Shown here: positions 9,313-17,952 of the stretch, in pieces
Numbering within the stretch: the first letter of the stretch is position 1
Layout: each line of letters begins with the position of its first letter
Assembly (NCBI GenBank): GCA_934277375.1
Contig: CAKQTZ010000004.1
Span: 248,001 to 312,000, forward strand
DNA: 64,000 nt
Direction: 5' to 3'
DNA from: an uncultured Coprococcus sp.
GTDB lineage: Bacteria > Bacillota > Clostridia > Lachnospirales > Lachnospiraceae
Notes under the pieces: generated by a model
What the model was told of the DNA's origin: nothing
The model's input: only the letters and a program-made list of their open reading frames with translations
Database searches by the model: none
Position numbers and translations under genes: made by a program

Positions 9313-9750
9313 ATGAAAGAGTTGTTACAGTTTCTATTGGGGATAGTTTTGATGATAGCAGGCGGAGTGATGTTCCTGAAAAATGTAGTCGTATCTGACT
9401 GGGGACTTCTCAGTTCCTTGTTCCGCATAGGCGGCGGAGTGAATGTTAGTGGAATATTTATAATTCTGTTGGTTATCGCATTTATCGCACTTCTGGTAAA
9501 ACCAAACATGGGAACAGGGCTTGTGTTCACAGGACTTTGTATAGCATTCTTTGTATGCATCATAATCTCACTGAATGTGTCACTGAGATATATGTCAGGA
9601 CTTGAGCTCACACTTATTCTTGGAACACTTTGCGTTGGAATCGCATTTGTCATCAAGGGGCTGTTTGGAGTGAGAAAGCTTGACAAGGAAGAGGCACGGA
9701 AGAATGGGAAGGCAGCTTCAGACAAGCTTCATGAGTATGATAAGATGTGA
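9313..9750 (+). CDS. Small multi-pass membrane protein of unknown function
   Basis: A 145-residue protein with four hydrophobic segments (about 5-23, 48-65, 70-88 and 98-118) and a charged C-terminal tail rich in Lys, Glu and Asp. The N-terminal LLQFLLGIVLMIAGGVMF and Gly-rich GGGVNVSGIFIILLV point to an integral membrane protein. The family is not recognised. AAGAGGAGAA ahead of the ATG supports the start. A strong terminator ends it, so it is probably monocistronic. Confidence 0.7.
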   Translation: MKELLQFLLGIVLMIAGGVMFLKNVVVSDWGLLSSLFRIGGGVNVSGIFIILLVIAFIALLVKPNMGTGLVFTGLCIAFFVCIIISLNVSLRYMSGLELTLILGTLCVGIAFVIKGLFGVRKLDKEEARKNGKAASDKLHEYDKM

Positions 9751-9768
9751 TGTGCGGAAATATAGTAA

Positions 9769-9826
9769 TATAGGCGGTTGTGGAAATGTTCAGTAAATAC
9801 TGGATTTTCACAACCGCCTATTGTAT
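9769..9826. terminator. Strong hairpin terminator
   Basis: A 13-bp stem (ATAGGCGGTTGTG at 9770-9782 with CACAACCGCCTAT at 9809-9821) carries an inner CAGTA/TACTG helix, and T-rich sequence follows. Confidence 0.88.
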
Positions 9827-9889
9827 TCTTATATATGATTAAAATTAAAGCATACAATAATAATTAAACATAGAAAGAGGAAAAGAAAA

Positions 9890-10834
9890 ATGGTATTTAT
9901 AACAGATTTCAACGAAGGCGACATGATATCGAATGTCTATCTCTGCAAGAACAAGCAGACAGGAACTACAAAATCAGGAAAGACATATTACAACTTGGAG
10001 CTTGTGGATAAGACAGGAAGCATAGCCGGAAAAGTCTGGGAGCTGACAAATGCTATAGGGCACTTTGAGGCAAAGAATTTCATCAAGGTTGATGGTCAGG
10101 TGACATCGTTCAACAATGAACTTCAGCTCAACATCAAGAAGATCAGGATTGCAGACGAGGGAGAGTACGTTGAGGCTGATTATATGCCATGCACCAAGAA
10201 AGATATAGAGCAGATGTACAAGGACCTGATGGCACTCGTAGAGTCGCTTGATAAGGACTATTACAAAGTGCTCCTGAAGAAATTCTTCGCCGAGGATCCT
10301 GCATTTGTCAAGGAATTCAAGAACCATTCAGCGGCCAAGTCAATACATCATGGATACATAGGAGGCTTACTTGAGCACTCGCTGGCAGTTGCCAAGATGT
10401 GTGACTACTACACCACATATTATCCGGTGCTCAACAGAGATCTGCTGATCACAGCGGCGTTACTTCACGATATTGGCAAGGTCTATGAGATCTCCAAGTT
10501 CCCTGAGAACGACTACACAGACGCAGGTCAGCTTCTGGGACACATCGTCATGGGAACGATGATGATCCGCGACAAGATAAATACTATAGATAACTTTCCT
10601 GCCAAGGCGGCAAATGAGCTAGAGCACTGCATACTGGCCCACCACGGAGAGCTTGAGTACGGCTCACCAAAGAAGCCGGCACTCATCGAGGCACTGGCAC
10701 TGTCCATGGCGGACAACACAGACGCCAAGATCCAGACATTTATCCAGGAGCTGGATGCGGCAAAGGACAACAATGGCTGGCTGGGCTTCAACAGAGCGCT
10801 CCAGTCGAATATAAGGAAGACGTCGGATAATTAA
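9890..10834 (+). CDS. yhaM: 3'-5' exoribonuclease YhaM family (OB-fold plus HD domain)
   Basis: A 314-residue protein, the usual size for YhaM. An N-terminal OB fold (residues ~10-95, with TKSGKTYYNLELVDKTG) binds nucleic acid. The HD phosphohydrolase domain shows SIHHGYIGGLLEHSL, the metal-binding LLHDIGK, and later HCILAHHGELEYG. Known members degrade RNA and DNA from the 3' end and act in RNA turnover. Start at ATG 9890 behind AGAAAGAGGAAAAG. It is followed closely by rlmD. Confidence 0.9.
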   Translation: MVFITDFNEGDMISNVYLCKNKQTGTTKSGKTYYNLELVDKTGSIAGKVWELTNAIGHFEAKNFIKVDGQVTSFNNELQLNIKKIRIADEGEYVEADYMPCTKKDIEQMYKDLMALVESLDKDYYKVLLKKFFAEDPAFVKEFKNHSAAKSIHHGYIGGLLEHSLAVAKMCDYYTTYYPVLNRDLLITAALLHDIGKVYEISKFPENDYTDAGQLLGHIVMGTMMIRDKINTIDNFPAKAANELEHCILAHHGELEYGSPKKPALIEALALSMADNTDAKIQTFIQELDAAKDNNGWLGFNRALQSNIRKTSDN

Positions 10835-10861
10835 TAACGGCAATAGGAAGAGAGATAGTGT

Positions 10862-12430
10862 ATGTCAAATATTAGGAACAATAGAAGCCCTAAGAACAAC
10901 AGACGAGTAAATGGTGTGCAGAGAAAAAATACTGGGGAGGCAGTGAATAATGCCAGTTCAGTTGTTAGAACATCCGGAACAGATGAATCGAAAGTTGGCT
11001 CGTGCGTAAAAACATCGATCCGGAATATGGCGAATGTTGATAAGGTCACACTTGTCAAAAATGAGAACTACCAGGTACTCGTCGAGGACATAGGCAATGA
11101 CGGAGAGGGCATAGGACACGTTCAGGGCATGACTGTATTTGTCAAGGATGCCGTGGTGGGCGATCTGGCGGAGGTGAAGATCGTCAAGGTGAAGAAGAAC
11201 ATAGCCTACGGAAGACTGATGAAGCTCATCACACCATCTCCATACCGCGTGGAGCCGGTGTGCGACAAGGCGAAGAGGTGCGGCGGATGCACCATGCAGC
11301 AGGTTTCCTATGGGCAGCAGCTCGAATACAAGTGGAACAAGGTGAAGAACTGTCTGCAGAGGATCGGCAAGATGGAGAACGTGGAAGCCATCATGGAAAA
11401 GCCAGCCTACGGCATGGACGATCCATTCCACTACAGGAATAAGGCCCAATTCCCTGTCGGCAGAGACAAGAACGGCAATGTTGTCATCGGATTCTACGCT
11501 GGAAGAAGCCACGACATCATAGACACAGAGAGCTGCGCCATCGGTGCGCTCGTGAATGACAAAATAGTTGCTATCGTCAGAAGCTTCATTGAGGACAATC
11601 ACATATCGACATACGATGAGGAGACTGGAAGAGGTCTGGTCAGACATATCCTTATCAGAGTCGGATTTACCACCAAAGAGATCATGGTGTGTCTTGTGAC
11701 AAATGGCAACAAGCTTCCGCACAGCGAGGCTTTGATAGATGAACTGGTTAAGATAGAAGGAATGACATCCATTTGCCTGAACGTCAACAGGGAGAATACA
11801 AATCGTATACTCGGCGATAAGTGCATAACCCTCTGGGGACAGTCGTACATCACGGACTATATCGGCGACATCAAATATCAGATATCCCCATTGTCCTTCT
11901 ATCAGGTAAATCCTGTCCAGACAAATGTTCTGTACAACAAGGCTTTGGAGTATGCGGACCTGTCAGGCGATGAGACCGTGTGGGACATGTACTGCGGAAT
12001 AGGAACCATATCCTTGTTCCTCGCACAGAAGGCAAAGAAGGTATACGGAGTGGAGATCGTTCCACAGGCTATAGATGACGCAAGACACAACGCCGAGATC
12101 AACGGGATCACAAATGCCGAGTTCTTCGTCGGCAAGGCAGAGGAAGTCGTTCCCGACATATATAAGAAGGGCGGCGATGGCTCCCACGCAGACGTCGTGG
12201 TCGTAGACCCACCGCGAAAGGGCTGCGATCAGGTTCTTCTGGACACTCTGGTCCACATGGCGCCGAAGCGTATCGTCTACGTGAGCTGCGACCCGGCAAC
12301 TCTGGCAAGAGATGTGAAGATACTTCAGGAGAAGGGGTATGAGGCGAAGAAGGTGGCGGTTGTTGATCAGTTTTGTCATAGTGGGCATGTGGAGACGGTA
12401 TGCTTACTCTCGCAAAAATCCCCAGTTTAA
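10862..12430 (+). CDS. rlmD: 23S rRNA (uracil-C5)-methyltransferase RlmD, 3' end rebuilt by the prophage
   Basis: 522 residues. There is a low-complexity N-terminal extension of ~55 residues, then a TRAM domain (VEDIGNDGEGIGHVQG). The 4Fe-4S cysteines are in CDKAKRCGGC (about 134-143) with a fourth in ESCAIG near 223. The S-adenosylmethionine motif DMYCGIGTISLFLAQ follows, and the catalytic Cys lies in YVSCDPATLARD near 475. It methylates a conserved uridine of 23S rRNA. The last ten codons (after HVETV) and the TAA come from the integrated element; the displaced host continuation is at 63735-64000. The catalytic part is intact, so activity is probably kept. Confidence 0.93.
   Translation: MSNIRNNRSPKNNRRVNGVQRKNTGEAVNNASSVVRTSGTDESKVGSCVKTSIRNMANVDKVTLVKNENYQVLVEDIGNDGEGIGHVQGMTVFVKDAVVGDLAEVKIVKVKKNIAYGRLMKLITPSPYRVEPVCDKAKRCGGCTMQQVSYGQQLEYKWNKVKNCLQRIGKMENVEAIMEKPAYGMDDPFHYRNKAQFPVGRDKNGNVVIGFYAGRSHDIIDTESCAIGALVNDKIVAIVRSFIEDNHISTYDEETGRGLVRHILIRVGFTTKEIMVCLVTNGNKLPHSEALIDELVKIEGMTSICLNVNRENTNRILGDKCITLWGQSYITDYIGDIKYQISPLSFYQVNPVQTNVLYNKALEYADLSGDETVWDMYCGIGTISLFLAQKAKKVYGVEIVPQAIDDARHNAEINGITNAEFFVGKAEEVVPDIYKKGGDGSHADVVVVDPPRKGCDQVLLDTLVHMAPKRIVYVSCDPATLARDVKILQEKGYEAKKVAVVDQFCHSGHVETVCLLSQKSPV
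12385..12400. other. attL: attL core within the 3' end of rlmD
   Basis: GCATGTGGAGACGGTA is shared exactly with 63735-63750. It encodes HVETV of RlmD. Flanks diverge after it, though the element side still encodes a similar residue series (CLLSQK versus the host's VLLSHK). A large serine recombinase would cross over within this core. Confidence 0.88.
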
Positions 12431-12520
12431 GCGTGGTTGCGGGCTTTTATGCCAAATATGAACCTGTGTTTTTAACAGGAAAATATGAGAATTTAGAGTG
12501 ATTTTAATAGGGGTGTTAAA

Positions 12521-12579
12521 AATTCCGCGCAAATAGCTTTGTGCGCCGAGATTTTATCGGACTAGAGCTGTGCGCGGAT
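12521..12579. repeat. Imperfect inverted repeat upstream of the first cargo gene
   Basis: CCGCGCA at 12525-12531 pairs with TGCGCGG at 12571-12577, and the pairing can extend through an AGCT on each side. It sits in the leader of the defence operon and could be a structured RNA leader or an operator. No promoter is clear. Confidence 0.45.
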
Positions 12580-12589
12580 TATATGAAAA

Positions 12590-13705
12590 ATGTCAGAAGG
12601 GAAGGTGAATCAGTTGGCGAAAGAAAAAAACGATGATATTAAAAATATTGAGATTGATACAGGATCAGGTAGCATGGCATATAATCGCTTTGAATTTCAG
12701 CTAAGTGAAACGCTTCATATGGCTATCGAATTATATGATAGCTTAGACTACTTATTAATTCTCGATTATTATGATGATATTACACTTTTTGATAATGAGG
12801 TAGATCCTCAATTTGTAAGTTACTATCAGGTAAAATCGAACGAAGAGAAAGTTACTATTAATACTGCTATAAAAGAAGATTGGTTGGCAAAGTTGTATGC
12901 ACAATTATCTCGAAGTGAATGGACCATTGGAGAACTTGGGTTAATTACTAATTGTCCTTTAAAAGCAACCGTTACTGTGCAAGATGAAAATGGAAAACAA
13001 AAAAGAACTACGTATACATACAAATCAGAAAAAACTTCTTTTCAAAAATTTAATGAAGAAACGGTAAATTTGATTCGTGCGGATATTGCTAAGAAATTCG
13101 AAATAGATCCAGATGAAGTGGATTTATCGAAATTTGTGCATATGAGAACAACACTTTCACTAGCAAGTCATAGAGAACTTGTTGAACAGCAGATGAGTAG
13201 TTTTTTATATAATAAACACCCTAAAATAAGTGTTGAAACTGTAAAGACGGTTTATAATTCTATGATTGATATTTTAACAAAAAGACAGCAGTATGAAGAA
13301 CTTCCGGCAAATGCAAAATACAGCTTGGTGCGTCAAAAAAAGGGGTTGTCAAAAAATGATTTTTCTAGAATTATTGATGTGGCAATTGTAATTTCAATTC
13401 CTACATTTGCAGAGATTGAAAGGTTTGTTGATTTTAAAGAAGATAAATATAAAGCAACATATGAATATACAAGACTTATGACAGATTCACAGGGACGATC
13501 GGAAACGTTTACTAAATTGTTTAGAAGAGTGAAAAAAGAAGTTGAAGATATAATAATTGATAACAGTCTTACGCTACTAGATAATTTAAAAAACTTATGT
13601 GATAAGATATATAGTGAAGATAAGACCTTACAGTTGTTATATAACGAAACATATGTGTGTGTGTTGGCTACATGTATTTTGATAAATGAAGCAAGGAAGG
13701 AGTGA
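12590..13705 (+). CDS. DUF4297/Cap4-type nuclease, Lamassu LmuA-like effector
   Basis: A 371-residue protein. The first ~140 residues resemble the DUF4297 dsDNA-nuclease domain of Cap4 and LmuA: a GSGSMAYNRFEFQLSETL opening, a buried acidic strand (YLLILDYYDDITLFD) and the PD-(D/E)XK-like lysine motif SYYQVKSNE. The rest is helical and unrecognised. The next gene encodes an SMC-like ATPase, as in two-gene Lamassu systems with Cap4 nucleases. ATG 12590 has no clear ribosome site; TTG 12614, with GGAAGG upstream, may be the true start. The gene is strongly AT-rich compared with rlmD. Confidence 0.68.
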   Translation: MSEGKVNQLAKEKNDDIKNIEIDTGSGSMAYNRFEFQLSETLHMAIELYDSLDYLLILDYYDDITLFDNEVDPQFVSYYQVKSNEEKVTINTAIKEDWLAKLYAQLSRSEWTIGELGLITNCPLKATVTVQDENGKQKRTTYTYKSEKTSFQKFNEETVNLIRADIAKKFEIDPDEVDLSKFVHMRTTLSLASHRELVEQQMSSFLYNKHPKISVETVKTVYNSMIDILTKRQQYEELPANAKYSLVRQKKGLSKNDFSRIIDVAIVISIPTFAEIERFVDFKEDKYKATYEYTRLMTDSQGRSETFTKLFRRVKKEVEDIIIDNSLTLLDNLKNLCDKIYSEDKTLQLLYNETYVCVLATCILINEARKE

Positions 13706-13712
13706 TGCAGGT

Positions 13713-15389
13713 ATGTATTTTGAACAAATAATTATTGCGGATATCAATAAAAAAACTGCAAGACTTCAGCGTTTTAATCAAGGTCTAAATGTGATAACAA
13801 GTGAAGAAAATCACGTTGGAAAATCATCGTTATTAAAGTCCTTATATTATACATTGGGGGCAGAAGTTATTTACGACAACGTATGGGATAAAAATACAAA
13901 GGTCTACATAGTTGACTTCATTTTTAATGATAAAAAATACAGAATAGCAAGATATATAAAAAAATTCGCAGTATTTGAAGAAAATGAATTGATCCTTATA
14001 ACTGATAGTGTATCAAAGGATTTGGCAAAGACATTAGAAGAAATTTTTTCTTTTGGGATTTATTTATCAAATAAGAAGAAAAAAGTGGAATTAGCACCAC
14101 CAGTGTTTTCGTTTATGCCATATTATATTGATCAGGATCGTGGCTGGAATGGGTTGTATGACAGCTTTGGAAGTTTGGATCAGTATGATAAAAAGTCAAG
14201 AATAAAATCATTATATTACCATTTAGGAATATATACTAAACATACTATTTCTCTGATGGCAGATAGAGATAGACTTAAAGATGAAATAGAACTATTAAAA
14301 AAACAGGAAGAAAAAATCAGGATAACAATTGAATCGATATCAGCAGAGATCCAGAATTTAATACCCGCAGAATCGGTTGAAGAGTTGGAAAAAAATTTAC
14401 AAATTCCAAAAGAAAAAATAGCAAACCTTGTAGATGAAGCAGGTGGTGTTAGAAATAAAATTCAGGAACTGGAAACTGTTCTTGAACAGCATAAACATCA
14501 AATGATGATAATAGAAGAATATCATCATCTGAAAAATAATATTTCGCGGCAAGACAAGAAGAAAAGTATTAATTCCTGTCCAAGATGTGGATATACCTTT
14601 GATGATGAGCTATATGATATAGTGCGTTCGAATTACAATATACAGAATGAAGACTATATGAAGCAGCAGATTCAGTTGATCATTGAATCAATTACAGCAG
14701 AGTTGAATGGATTTAAAGAAAGATATGTAGCCTTAATGGAGGAATTAGCAGTTCAAGAACGTGCGTATGATGATTCACAGGATGCATATAGTGTTTATGT
14801 TCGGCAGAGAGGATTAAATGATTCCTTGCAACATTTTACAAGCCAATTAGGGGAAAATGCCATACAGCAGAGCCGTAAAGAAGATGAAATTAAAGAAATA
14901 GGCAAACAACTCAGAAAGCTGCCCAATAAAAAAGAAACTGAAGAGACATATATAAAATATGTTAGGGAAAATATTATTAAGCTAGGTGCGTGGAATGTAG
15001 CCTATGAGGATAGTATAAAATTATTATCGCCTATAAAGGCACAAGGAACACTTGAAAATAAAATTATTCTGGCACAGTTTATAGGGCTATTTCAGACTAT
15101 GGAGGCGATAAAAGTAAAATCTGTCAGGTTTCCTTTTATTGTTGATTCACCACGAGCAAAAGAAGCGAGCCATGCAAGTAGTAATGAGATAATAAAAATG
15201 ATTTGTGAACTTGATATGTTACCGCAAATTATTCTTGCGACTATGGATTATGAGGATTTTGATTCAACTGTAACAAGACGAGCATTTGTTACAAAATTAG
15301 ATGATAAGCAGCATTTATTGAATGAAGCAACTTATAACGATAATTGCAAAGAAATAGAAGATATATTTGATTTGCTGAAAAATTGCTAA
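13713..15389 (+). CDS. SMC/Rad50-like ATPase with zinc hook, Lamassu LmuB-like
   Basis: 558 residues. The N-terminal ATPase half has a degenerate Walker A (EENHVGKSSLLKSLYY, near 27-42). Coiled coils run from about 180-270 and 305-400, interrupted by a CPRCGYTF zinc hook near residue 290, the Rad50-style dimer tip. The C-terminal half carries the Walker B/D-loop region FPFIVDSPRAKEAS. Such proteins sense DNA ends or structures and control a linked nuclease. The start follows the upstream stop by 7 bases, behind AGGAAGGAG, so the two are cotranscribed. No third component (LmuC) is seen. Confidence 0.72.
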   Translation: MYFEQIIIADINKKTARLQRFNQGLNVITSEENHVGKSSLLKSLYYTLGAEVIYDNVWDKNTKVYIVDFIFNDKKYRIARYIKKFAVFEENELILITDSVSKDLAKTLEEIFSFGIYLSNKKKKVELAPPVFSFMPYYIDQDRGWNGLYDSFGSLDQYDKKSRIKSLYYHLGIYTKHTISLMADRDRLKDEIELLKKQEEKIRITIESISAEIQNLIPAESVEELEKNLQIPKEKIANLVDEAGGVRNKIQELETVLEQHKHQMMIIEEYHHLKNNISRQDKKKSINSCPRCGYTFDDELYDIVRSNYNIQNEDYMKQQIQLIIESITAELNGFKERYVALMEELAVQERAYDDSQDAYSVYVRQRGLNDSLQHFTSQLGENAIQQSRKEDEIKEIGKQLRKLPNKKETEETYIKYVRENIIKLGAWNVAYEDSIKLLSPIKAQGTLENKIILAQFIGLFQTMEAIKVKSVRFPFIVDSPRAKEASHASSNEIIKMICELDMLPQIILATMDYEDFDSTVTRRAFVTKLDDKQHLLNEATYNDNCKEIEDIFDLLKNC

Positions 15390-15446
15390 AATACTTGAAA
15401 ATAAGATTTATAAGAGCTAACATTCAGTAGCTTCGGAAGGAGATTT

Positions 15447-16400
15447 ATGTTTAATAAATTTATTACATCGGCAGGAGATTTGGTTACAACGCATGAACAG
15501 ACAAGGGCTGGGTTCTTAAGTATAGCATTGGAAAAGAATAAAGTAGGAGATCCATATGTGAAGAATGCACTGGCATTTAAGGCAATGGTAGCAAATACAA
15601 AAGGGCCGGATGAATTCCTGGATATGCCAGAAATTAGACCTTTTGTACTGACGGCATCGGGGTTATCAGAAAAGTCAATGAAATATTTGGATGAGGGAGA
15701 TCAGACTGCGGCGATTAAAGAGCTAATAGAAAATTTTCTTAAACCGTCGGGCTCAGATTACATTGATGAAACTATATACAGATATCTTCTCATCAAAGGG
15801 GATGCCGTTGGAGGAACCATGCGTAATCGAATAGGAGCTTTAGGAGAGGAGCGCTTGATTCGTGCTATACTTTCAAATATGAATGTTCAGGGAATTGAAT
15901 ACGACTGGATGGCAAATATTCAGGGATCATTTCCATGGGCGCATAAAAGTTGCAATGATACAGAGATTGAGAAAAATATGAAAGCGTTACATTGGAAAAA
16001 TTCTAAAGGGGATAGAGTACTAGGATTTAACTTGAATGTACCAACTGTAAAAAAGAATGTAGATATTTGCTTGTTTGAATGCAATATGGCGGAATACGAT
16101 AAAGGAAAAATCGTAAAGAAGCCAGAAAAAGCATTAATGCTCGGAGAGTTAAAAGGGGGAATTGATCCTGCCGGCGCAGATGAACATTGGAAAACTGCAA
16201 ACACAGCATTAGAAAGAATTAGAACAAGTTTTGAGGCAATTCAATTGCCTATACAAACATCTTTTGTTGGAGCAGCTATTGAGGTTGCGATGTCAGAAGA
16301 AATATATGAGCAATTAAAAAATAAAACCTTAAGTAATGCAGCAAATTTAACAAACATAAATCAGTTAACAGAGTATTGTAACTGGTTGTTAAATTTATAA
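15447..16400 (+). CDS. AvaI/BsoBI-family type II restriction endonuclease
   Basis: A 317-residue protein matching the length and layout of AvaI/BsoBI enzymes, which cut CYCGRG. The catalytic set is visible as an Asp in NVDICLFEC (near 206), then Glu and Lys in MLGELKGG. The Asp-to-Glu spacing of 28 and Glu-x-Lys equal the D212/E240/K242 arrangement known for BsoBI. The stop overlaps the methyltransferase start (TAATG), as expected for a paired restriction-modification system. The recognition sequence is inferred from the family, not read from the sequence. Confidence 0.88.
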   Translation: MFNKFITSAGDLVTTHEQTRAGFLSIALEKNKVGDPYVKNALAFKAMVANTKGPDEFLDMPEIRPFVLTASGLSEKSMKYLDEGDQTAAIKELIENFLKPSGSDYIDETIYRYLLIKGDAVGGTMRNRIGALGEERLIRAILSNMNVQGIEYDWMANIQGSFPWAHKSCNDTEIEKNMKALHWKNSKGDRVLGFNLNVPTVKKNVDICLFECNMAEYDKGKIVKKPEKALMLGELKGGIDPAGADEHWKTANTALERIRTSFEAIQLPIQTSFVGAAIEVAMSEEIYEQLKNKTLSNAANLTNINQLTEYCNWLLNL

Positions 16401-17908
16401 TGGAGACAAAAATGGAACAGTTAAGTTTTTTTGAGGAGCCGATAGAGCCATTTTTAGTAGAGAACTTTTCAGCTGGAAATTTATGTGAAGAGAGTGAAAG
16501 AAAGAAACTGGAAGAAGAATATTCCAGATTTCTTGATGTTACAGAAAAGTTTAATAGGCAAAGTGTCAGTTATCAATTGAGCAAAAGCGATGTTCTGCAT
16601 AGCTGGCTAAAATATAAAGAGGGATTTTCGGCAAACTTAGTTAATTTATTATTGGATGAAATGGGAGCTCAAGCCGGAGATTTGGTTATGGATCCTTTCT
16701 TCGGTTCTGGAACAACAGGCCTAGTATGTCAGATGAGAGGTATAAATAGCATAGGTTATGATATAATGCCTATATCCTCAGTAGTAGTAAAAGCCAAAAG
16801 TGATGTACAACGATATGATATAGAAGAAATAAAACAATTAGTGAGAGAAGTATCGGAATTGGAAGTTCCTTCTTCATACAATAAAAAAACGCCATATATC
16901 ACTATTACGCAGGATGCTTATCCGGAAGAGACAGAAAAATTTCTTTCGTACATAAAAGAATGGAATTTAAGTAATTCATTTTCGGAGCAGGCAAAAAATG
17001 TTTTAGAGTTGTGTATTATTAATTCACTTGAAAGATGTAGTTATACTACAAAATCTGGACAGTACTTAAGTTGGGATTGCAGATCAAAAAAAGTAATAAA
17101 TGCAAATAAAAAAAGAGCAGAAAAAGGCCAAAAACTTTTACCGGAGAAACATGTACGTGAGCATATTGAAAATATTAAGGATACAATAGTAGCGGAATTA
17201 GAACACGTTTTAGATGATATAAAAACAGTTCAAACATCATCAATTTTAAGCGATGCGAAGATTTATTTTAAGCAGGAAAGTGTTTTGTATGAAATTCCTA
17301 AGTTACCTGATGAAATATTAAAAGGTGTAATTACATCGCCCCCATATTGTAATCGTTATGATTATACTAGAACATATGCGTTAGAACTTGTTTATTTAGG
17401 ATTGGGGGATAAAGAAGTAAAGAAAATGAGGCAAGATCTATTGTCTTGCACAGTTGAGAGCAAGTCTAAAATGGATGAGATGAAAGATTTTTATAAATCT
17501 ATTGCTCAAGAAGATAGATTTAATTATATCAAAGATAAAATAGACAATAATGCCGTACTCAAAGAAGTTCTTGTCGCCTTAAACAAAAGAAAAGAAAATG
17601 GAGATTTAAATAATACAGGTGTTATACGCATGGTTGAAGGCTATTTTACTGAACTAGGTTTTATTTATGCTGAGTTATATCGGTTATGTAGAAAAGGTGC
17701 AATGGTAGCATTTGTAAATGATAATGTAAGATATGGTGGAGAAGTTATACCTGTAGATTTTATGAGTTCATCTATGGCGAAAGATTTCGGTTTTAAGATT
17801 AAAAAGATATACACGTTGAAGCAACAAAAAGGAAATAGCAGTCAGCAAATGGCAAAATTTGGTAAAGTTGCATTAAGAAAAGGAATTACTGTGTGGATCA
17901 AAGAGTAA
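16400..17908 (+). CDS. DNA methyltransferase of the AvaI-type system (probable N4-cytosine)
   Basis: 502 residues. The AdoMet-binding motif I VMDPFFGSGTTG is near residue 100 and the catalytic motif IV ITSPPYCNRYDY near 312. A serine (TSPPY) in motif IV is typical of N4-cytosine enzymes. About 200 residues separate the motifs and probably hold target recognition. It would protect host DNA from the adjacent nuclease. An internal ATG (16412) is an alternative start. No control (C) protein gene is present. Confidence 0.88.
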   Translation: METKMEQLSFFEEPIEPFLVENFSAGNLCEESERKKLEEEYSRFLDVTEKFNRQSVSYQLSKSDVLHSWLKYKEGFSANLVNLLLDEMGAQAGDLVMDPFFGSGTTGLVCQMRGINSIGYDIMPISSVVVKAKSDVQRYDIEEIKQLVREVSELEVPSSYNKKTPYITITQDAYPEETEKFLSYIKEWNLSNSFSEQAKNVLELCIINSLERCSYTTKSGQYLSWDCRSKKVINANKKRAEKGQKLLPEKHVREHIENIKDTIVAELEHVLDDIKTVQTSSILSDAKIYFKQESVLYEIPKLPDEILKGVITSPPYCNRYDYTRTYALELVYLGLGDKEVKKMRQDLLSCTVESKSKMDEMKDFYKSIAQEDRFNYIKDKIDNNAVLKEVLVALNKRKENGDLNNTGVIRMVEGYFTELGFIYAELYRLCRKGAMVAFVNDNVRYGGEVIPVDFMSSSMAKDFGFKIKKIYTLKQQKGNSSQQMAKFGKVALRKGITVWIKE

Positions 17909-17952
17909 CGGAATTATAAATTAGATTGTCACTTTATAGGAGGTGTGGCATC

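Noticed and set aside
9054-9725. Long minus-strand open frame opposite the membrane protein gene
   Set aside because: It has no ribosome binding site, its protein is low in normal composition, and the plus-strand gene explains the open frame.
12385-12400. Integration into a tRNA gene
   Set aside because: The core lies in the coding sequence of rlmD and no cloverleaf fold is present on either side.
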